A stretch of DNA of 64,000 bases from Streptomyces sp. NBC_00820 (GTDB lineage Bacteria > Actinomycetota > Actinomycetes > Streptomycetales > Streptomycetaceae), in NCBI RefSeq assembly GCF_036347055.1, contig NZ_CP108882.1:6436001-6500000 (forward strand), in the 5' to 3' direction. Of the stretch, positions 60,383-64,000 are shown one piece after another. The notes beneath the pieces were generated by a model. The model was not told the DNA's origin. It did not search any database and saw only the letters and a list, made by a program, of their open reading frames with translations. A program made the position numbers and the translations under genes. How positions within the stretch are numbered: the first letter of the stretch is position 1; every line of letters begins with the position of its first letter.

Positions 60383-61219
60383 CTACGGCAGCAGCCCGGC
60401 CCGGCGTGCCGCGGTCACCGCCTCCCCTCGTGTGTGCGCGCCCAACTTGCGCATCGCCGAGCGCAGATACCCCTTCACCGTCTCCGGACGCAGCCCCAGC
60501 CGCTCGGCCACGACCGCGTTGGTGGCGCCCGCCGCCACCCAGGACAGCACGTCCAGCTCGCGCGGCGCCAGGCTCACGCCGACGGACGGCCCCGGCGCGG
60601 TCAGCAAACCGCAGGCCGCCAGCAGTTCGCCCCGCAGACCGGGATCGACGATCCGGGGCGCGAGCGCCCGCAGCGCCGCATGCGCCTCGCGCACCTGCTC
60701 CCACCCGGCCCCCGCGCCCCGGGGTCCGTCGGCCGGCTCCGGCCGGGCCGCCGCCAGCAGCCCCCGTGCCTCGTCCCGCACCAGCAGCGCCTGTTCCACG
60801 TCCCGCGCCGCCGCCACCGCGGCGTTCAGGGTCCGGTCGCCCAGCGGCTGGGCCGTGCGCAGCGCGCCGTAGAGCACCCCGCGCACCCGCCGCCGTACGA
60901 CCACCGGCACCGCCAGCACGGAACGGATGCCCTCGACGGCCACCGGAAGGTCGTACTCGTGACTGATCTGCCGCGAGTGCGAATAGTCCGTGACGGCGCA
61001 CGGACGGGCCAGCGCGACGGCCTTGCCGCCCAGCCCGCTGCCGGAGGTCACCGCGAGCGAGCGCAGGGCGGCGGTGGCCGTGCCGCTCAGTTCGCTGATG
61101 CGGATCCGCGGCCGGCCGGAGTCGATCAGCCCCCCGAACGCGACAGGAAGCCCCGTCGTCCGCCGCAGCCGGGCCAGCGCACCACCGAACTCCTCCGCGG
61201 CCACGGTCTCTGCTGCCAC
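60383..61219 (-). CDS. GAF/LuxR-type transcriptional regulator
   Basis: A 278-residue regulator. A GAF-like sensory domain covers ~10-150 (GTATAALRSLAVTSGSGLGGKAVALARP, HEYDLPVAVEGIRSVLAVPVVV). A LuxR HTH is at ~212-265 (LSWVAAGATNAVVAERLGLRPETVKGYLRSAMRKLG). This arrangement is common next to acyl-CoA synthetase and aromatic-acid genes. GTG 61219 has AAGGAG 7 nt upstream; GTG 61222 is one codon earlier. It is divergent from the two ligase genes and is the obvious candidate regulator. Confidence 0.88.
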   Translation of the reverse strand: MAAETVAAEEFGGALARLRRTTGLPVAFGGLIDSGRPRIRISELSGTATAALRSLAVTSGSGLGGKAVALARPCAVTDYSHSRQISHEYDLPVAVEGIRSVLAVPVVVRRRVRGVLYGALRTAQPLGDRTLNAAVAAARDVEQALLVRDEARGLLAAARPEPADGPRGAGAGWEQVREAHAALRALAPRIVDPGLRGELLAACGLLTAPGPSVGVSLAPRELDVLSWVAAGATNAVVAERLGLRPETVKGYLRSAMRKLGAHTRGEAVTAARRAGLLP

Positions 61220-61345
61220 CACATCGCTCCTTCGGCGCGGCCGTCCCGTTCGGTCCCACCGGGCCTGTCCTGCGGATCTCGCCGGGGCCGCGGGGCGAAG
61301 TCCGGCACAGTGGGTGGAGCCGGCCCGATCCGGAAGACAGGCCCT

Positions 61346-61361
61346 ACCCCCGTTCGGGGGT
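61346..61361 (+). promoter_or_regulatory. ACCCCCG-TT-CGGGGGT palindrome before the ligase operon
   Basis: A perfect 16-bp inverted repeat lies ~20-35 bp upstream of a -10-like TAGACG (61383-61388), at about -41 from the expected start. The -35 is poor, which fits an activator-dependent promoter. It resembles the box ahead of the trypsin gene. Confidence 0.5.
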
Positions 61362-61488
61362 GGTGAGACCCGCATCACGGATTAGACGATGCCAGAGAGC
61401 CGCCCGGCAATGGTCCGGAACCCGGGAGCGGGCCCAACCGGTCGAAAACAGGCCGGAGGCGACCGCGCCCATGAGCCAAGGAGGACGG

Positions 61489-63162
61489 ATGACCACGGCG
61501 ACGGAGGCGTTCCGCAGCGCCCGGGACTTCCTGCTGGAACACCGCGAGGACTATGCCACCGCCTACGGCGGCTTCCGCTGGCCGCGCCCCGGGCACTTCA
61601 ACTGGGCGCTGGACTGGTTCGACGTGATCGCCGCGGGCAACGACCGGACCGCGCTGCACATCGTCGAGGAGGACGGCGGCGAGACCCGGCTCTCCTTCGC
61701 CGAGCTGTCCGAGCGCTCGGACCGGGTCGCCAACCACCTGCGCGCCCGGGGCGTCGCGGCCGGCGACCGCGTCCTGGTCATGCTCGGCAACCAGGCGGAG
61801 CTGTGGGAGACCGCGCTGGCCGCGATGAAGCTGCGCGCCGTGGTCATCCCGGCGACCCCGCTGCTCGGGCCCGCGGACCTGCGTGACCGCGTCGAGCGGG
61901 GCCGGGTGAAGCACGTGATCGCACGGGCCGAGGACGCCGCCAAGTTCGCGGACGTGCCCGGTGCCTACACCCGTGTCGCGGTCGGCGGCCGGCTCCAGGA
62001 GGGCTGGGAGCCGTACGAGGACGCGTACACCGCCCCCGCCGGCTTCGTCCCGGACGGCCCCACCCTCGCCGACGACCCCCTGATGCTGTACTTCACCTCC
62101 GGTACGACCGCCCGCCCCAAGCTGGTCGAGCACACCCACACCTCGTACCCGGTCGGGCATCTGTCCACCATGTACTGGATCGGTCTCAAGCCCGGCGACG
62201 TGCACCTCAACATCTCCTCGCCCGGCTGGGCCAAGCACGCCTGGTCCAACCTGTTCGCCCCGTGGAACGCCGAGGCGACCGTCTTCCTCTTCAACTACAC
62301 GCGCTTCGACGCGGGCCGCCTGATGGCCGAGATGGACCGGGCCGGCGTCACCACGTTCTGCGCGCCGCCCACCGTCTGGCGCATGCTCATCCAGGCCGAC
62401 CTCACCCAGCTCGCCACCCCGCCCCGCGAGGCCGTCGCGGCCGGCGAACCGCTCAACCCCGAGGTCATCGAGCAGGTCCGCCGGGCCTGGGACGTCACCA
62501 TCCGGGACGGCTTCGGGCAGACCGAGACCGCCGTGCAGGTCTCCAACAGCCCCGGCCAGCCGCTGAAGACCGGCTCCATGGGCCGGCCCAGCCCCGGCTT
62601 CCGTGTGGAACTCCTCGACCCGGTCACCGGCGCGCCCGGCGCCGACGAGGGCGAGATCGCCCTCGACCTGTCCGACCGCCCGGTGGGCCTGATGGCCGGC
62701 TACCACGGCGACCCCGACCGTACGGCGGAGGCGATGGCCGGCGGCTACTACCGCACCGGCGACATCGGCAGCCGGGACGAAGACGGCTATGTCGTCTATG
62801 TCGGGCGAGCGGATGACGTGTTCAAGGCCTCGGACTACAAGATCAGTCCGTTCGAGCTGGAGAGCGCCCTGCTGGAGCACGAGGCGGTCGCCGAGGCGGC
62901 CGTCGTGCCCGCACCCGACGCGGTGCGGCTGGCCGTGCCCAAGGCGTACGTCGTCCTCGCCGAGGGCTGGGAGCCCGGCCCCGGCACGGCGAAGGCCATC
63001 TTCGAGCACTCCCGCGAGACACTCGCCCCCTACAAGCGCATCCGCCGGCTGGAGTTCGGCGCGCTGCCCAAGACCATCTCCGGCAAGATCCGCCGCATCG
63101 AGCTGCGCGAGGCCACGGCGGCGGGCGCCGGCGACGAATACCGCGAGGAGGACTTCCGGTGA
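61489..63162 (+). CDS. AMP-binding acyl-CoA ligase
   Basis: A 557-residue adenylate-forming enzyme that activates a carboxylic acid to its CoA thioester. The motifs are A3 YFTSGTTARPKLVEH (~200), A5 DGFGQTETAV (~344), A7 YYRTGDIGSRDEDGY, A8 YVGRADDVFKASDYKISPFELE and A10 LPKTISGKIRR (Lys ~530). The sequence resembles the benzoate/medium-chain or acetoacetate-type ligases (BCL/MACS subgroup) more than acetyl-CoA synthetase. AAGGAGG precedes ATG 61489; ATG 61471 is possible. It overlaps the next ligase gene by 4 nt (GTGA). Confidence 0.9.
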   Translation: MTTATEAFRSARDFLLEHREDYATAYGGFRWPRPGHFNWALDWFDVIAAGNDRTALHIVEEDGGETRLSFAELSERSDRVANHLRARGVAAGDRVLVMLGNQAELWETALAAMKLRAVVIPATPLLGPADLRDRVERGRVKHVIARAEDAAKFADVPGAYTRVAVGGRLQEGWEPYEDAYTAPAGFVPDGPTLADDPLMLYFTSGTTARPKLVEHTHTSYPVGHLSTMYWIGLKPGDVHLNISSPGWAKHAWSNLFAPWNAEATVFLFNYTRFDAGRLMAEMDRAGVTTFCAPPTVWRMLIQADLTQLATPPREAVAAGEPLNPEVIEQVRRAWDVTIRDGFGQTETAVQVSNSPGQPLKTGSMGRPSPGFRVELLDPVTGAPGADEGEIALDLSDRPVGLMAGYHGDPDRTAEAMAGGYYRTGDIGSRDEDGYVVYVGRADDVFKASDYKISPFELESALLEHEAVAEAAVVPAPDAVRLAVPKAYVVLAEGWEPGPGTAKAIFEHSRETLAPYKRIRRLEFGALPKTISGKIRRIELREATAAGAGDEYREEDFR

Positions 63163-64000
63163 CCACGGAACCGTCGTACACGCACGGCACGGGCACCACC
63201 GCCCTGCTCGGCGACACCATCGGAGCCAACCTCGACCGGGCCGTGGCCGCGTGGCCCGGCCGTGAGGCCCTGGTCGACGTCCCCTCCGGGCGACGCTGGA
63301 CCTACTCCGAACTCTCCCGCGACGTCGACCAGTTGGCGTACGCGCTGCTCGCGAGCGGCATCGCCAAGGGCGACCGGGTGGGCATCTGGGCGGTCAACTG
63401 CGCGGAGTGGGTACTGGTCCAGTACGCCACCGCCCGCATCGGCGCCGTCATGGTCAACATCAACCCGGCCTACCGCACCCACGAGGTCGAGTACGTCCTC
63501 AACCAGGCCGGGATCTCCCTGCTGTTCGCCTCCGTCAGCCACAAGACGAGCGACTACCGGGCGATGATCGAGGAAGTCCGGGGCGCCTGCCCGCAGTTGC
63601 GGGAGGTCGTGTACATAGGAGATCCCGGCTGGGAGGGACTGCTCGGGCGCGGGACACCCGACCACTACGAGGAGTTCTGGACCCGCAGGAGCGAACTGTC
63701 CTGCGACGACCCCATCAACATCCAGTACACCTCGGGCACGACGGGCTTCCCCAAGGGGGCCACGCTCTCCCACCACAACATCCTCAACAACGGCTATTTC
63801 GTCGGTGAGTCGATCGCCTACACGGAGCAGGACCGGATCTGCATCCCGGTGCCCTTCTACCACTGCTTCGGCATGGTCATGGGCAACCTGGCGGCCACCT
63901 CGCACGGCGCCTGCATGGTCATCCCGGCCCCCTCCTTCGATCCGAAGGCCACGCTGGAGGCGGTCCAGCGGGAGCGGTGCACGTCCCTGTACGGCGTACC
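63159..64000 (+). CDS. AMP-binding acyl-CoA synthetase (partial, cut by window end)
   Basis: The first ~280 residues of a FadD-like ligase, open to the window edge. The A3 motif is [20 protein letters not shown] (~188-207) and the acyl-site segment is [14 protein letters not shown]. The GTG start overlaps the previous stop (GTGA) and has GAGGAGG upstream, so the two ligases are co-translated. Sequence features fit the medium/long-chain FadD group (acyl-CoA synthetase family 2). The remaining ~260 residues lie outside the window. Confidence 0.9.
   Translation, partial: MTTEPSYTHGTGTTALLGDTIGANLDRAVAAWPGREALVDVPSGRRWTYSELSRDVDQLAYALLASGIAKGDRVGIWAVNCAEWVLVQYATARIGAVMVNINPAYRTHEVEYVLNQAGISLLFASVSHKTSDYRAMIEEVRGACPQLREVVYIGDPGWEGLLGRGTPDHYEEFWTRRSELSCDDPINIQYTSGTTGFPKGATLSHHNILNNGYFVGESIAYTEQDRICIPVPFYHCFGMVMGNLAATSHGACMVIPAPSFDPKATLEAVQRERCTSLYGV

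Noticed and set aside
60066..61259. A 397-codon minus-strand frame running through the GAF-LuxR gene
   Set aside because: It reads the regulator in the wrong frame and gives Gly/Ala/Arg-rich sequence with repeats.
63030..63905. A minus-strand frame over the second ligase gene
   Set aside because: The + strand carries clear adenylation motifs and a translationally coupled start; the minus frame has none.

Overview
This 64 kb window is a continuous piece of a high-GC actinobacterial chromosome, almost certainly Streptomyces. The reasons are the strong third-position GC bias, frequent GTG and TTG starts, several probable leaderless genes, and gene families typical of the genus: alditol oxidase AldO, a PucR and xanthine dehydrogenase cluster, a DUF2637 membrane protein, an S. 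griseus-type trypsin, LAL and LuxR regulators, and a PPOX-class F420 enzyme. I see no rRNA, tRNA, insertion sequence, integrase or CRISPR array. Both edges are cut; the right edge truncates an acyl-CoA ligase gene.

Layout. 0-14 kb is small-molecule metabolism: a PEP-mutase-like enzyme, a TetR regulator, an ArsR-type regulator translationally coupled to an MFS exporter, beta-galactosidase, alditol oxidase, a 2-hydroxyacid dehydrogenase, a two-gene operon of a membrane-anchored protein and a 2OG-Fe dioxygenase, and a divergent pair of a glutamine-synthetase-like ligase and a radical SAM protein with an unusual CX8CX2C cluster motif. 14-27 kb is the most unusual part. It holds a fused protein (sigma-like helices, HX3CX2C zinc motif, one membrane span, family 2 carbohydrate-binding module) and an 11.1 kb two-gene minus-strand operon. 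That operon encodes a ~2750-residue TPR/AAA/Ser-Thr kinase protein and a 958-residue protein in which a NERD nuclease-like domain lies between two kinase-like folds. This pair is the best candidate here for a little-described signalling or defence system.

27-43 kb is housekeeping and stress functions: RsgA preceded by a 23-codon reading frame with a perfect ribosome binding site, an Ada/AlkA fusion whose glycosylase part looks inactive, an O6-alkylguanine methyltransferase, a secreted GDSL hydrolase, DUF456 and DUF2637 proteins, a PP2C-like protein, PoxB-type pyruvate dehydrogenase, an anti-sigma-type ATPase, a FhuF-like ferric reductase under a clear iron box, and a GntR regulator. 43-51 kb is a purine-catabolism locus: PucR divergent from three xanthine dehydrogenase subunits and XdhC, followed by a LysE exporter. 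51-64 kb holds a phosphoribosyltransferase, an F420 enzyme, patatin, CorA, a secreted trypsin, an LAL regulator, a GAF-LuxR regulator and two acyl-CoA ligases. Two matching CCCCC/GGGGG palindromes lie next to the LuxR-type genes, in the trypsin and ligase promoter regions.

Short in-frame repeats (9, 12, 15 and 18 nt units), a 48-bp tandem repeat and an (ACGG)8 tract recur at gene ends and in leader regions. All functional calls rest on reading the sequence and remembered family features; no database search was run.
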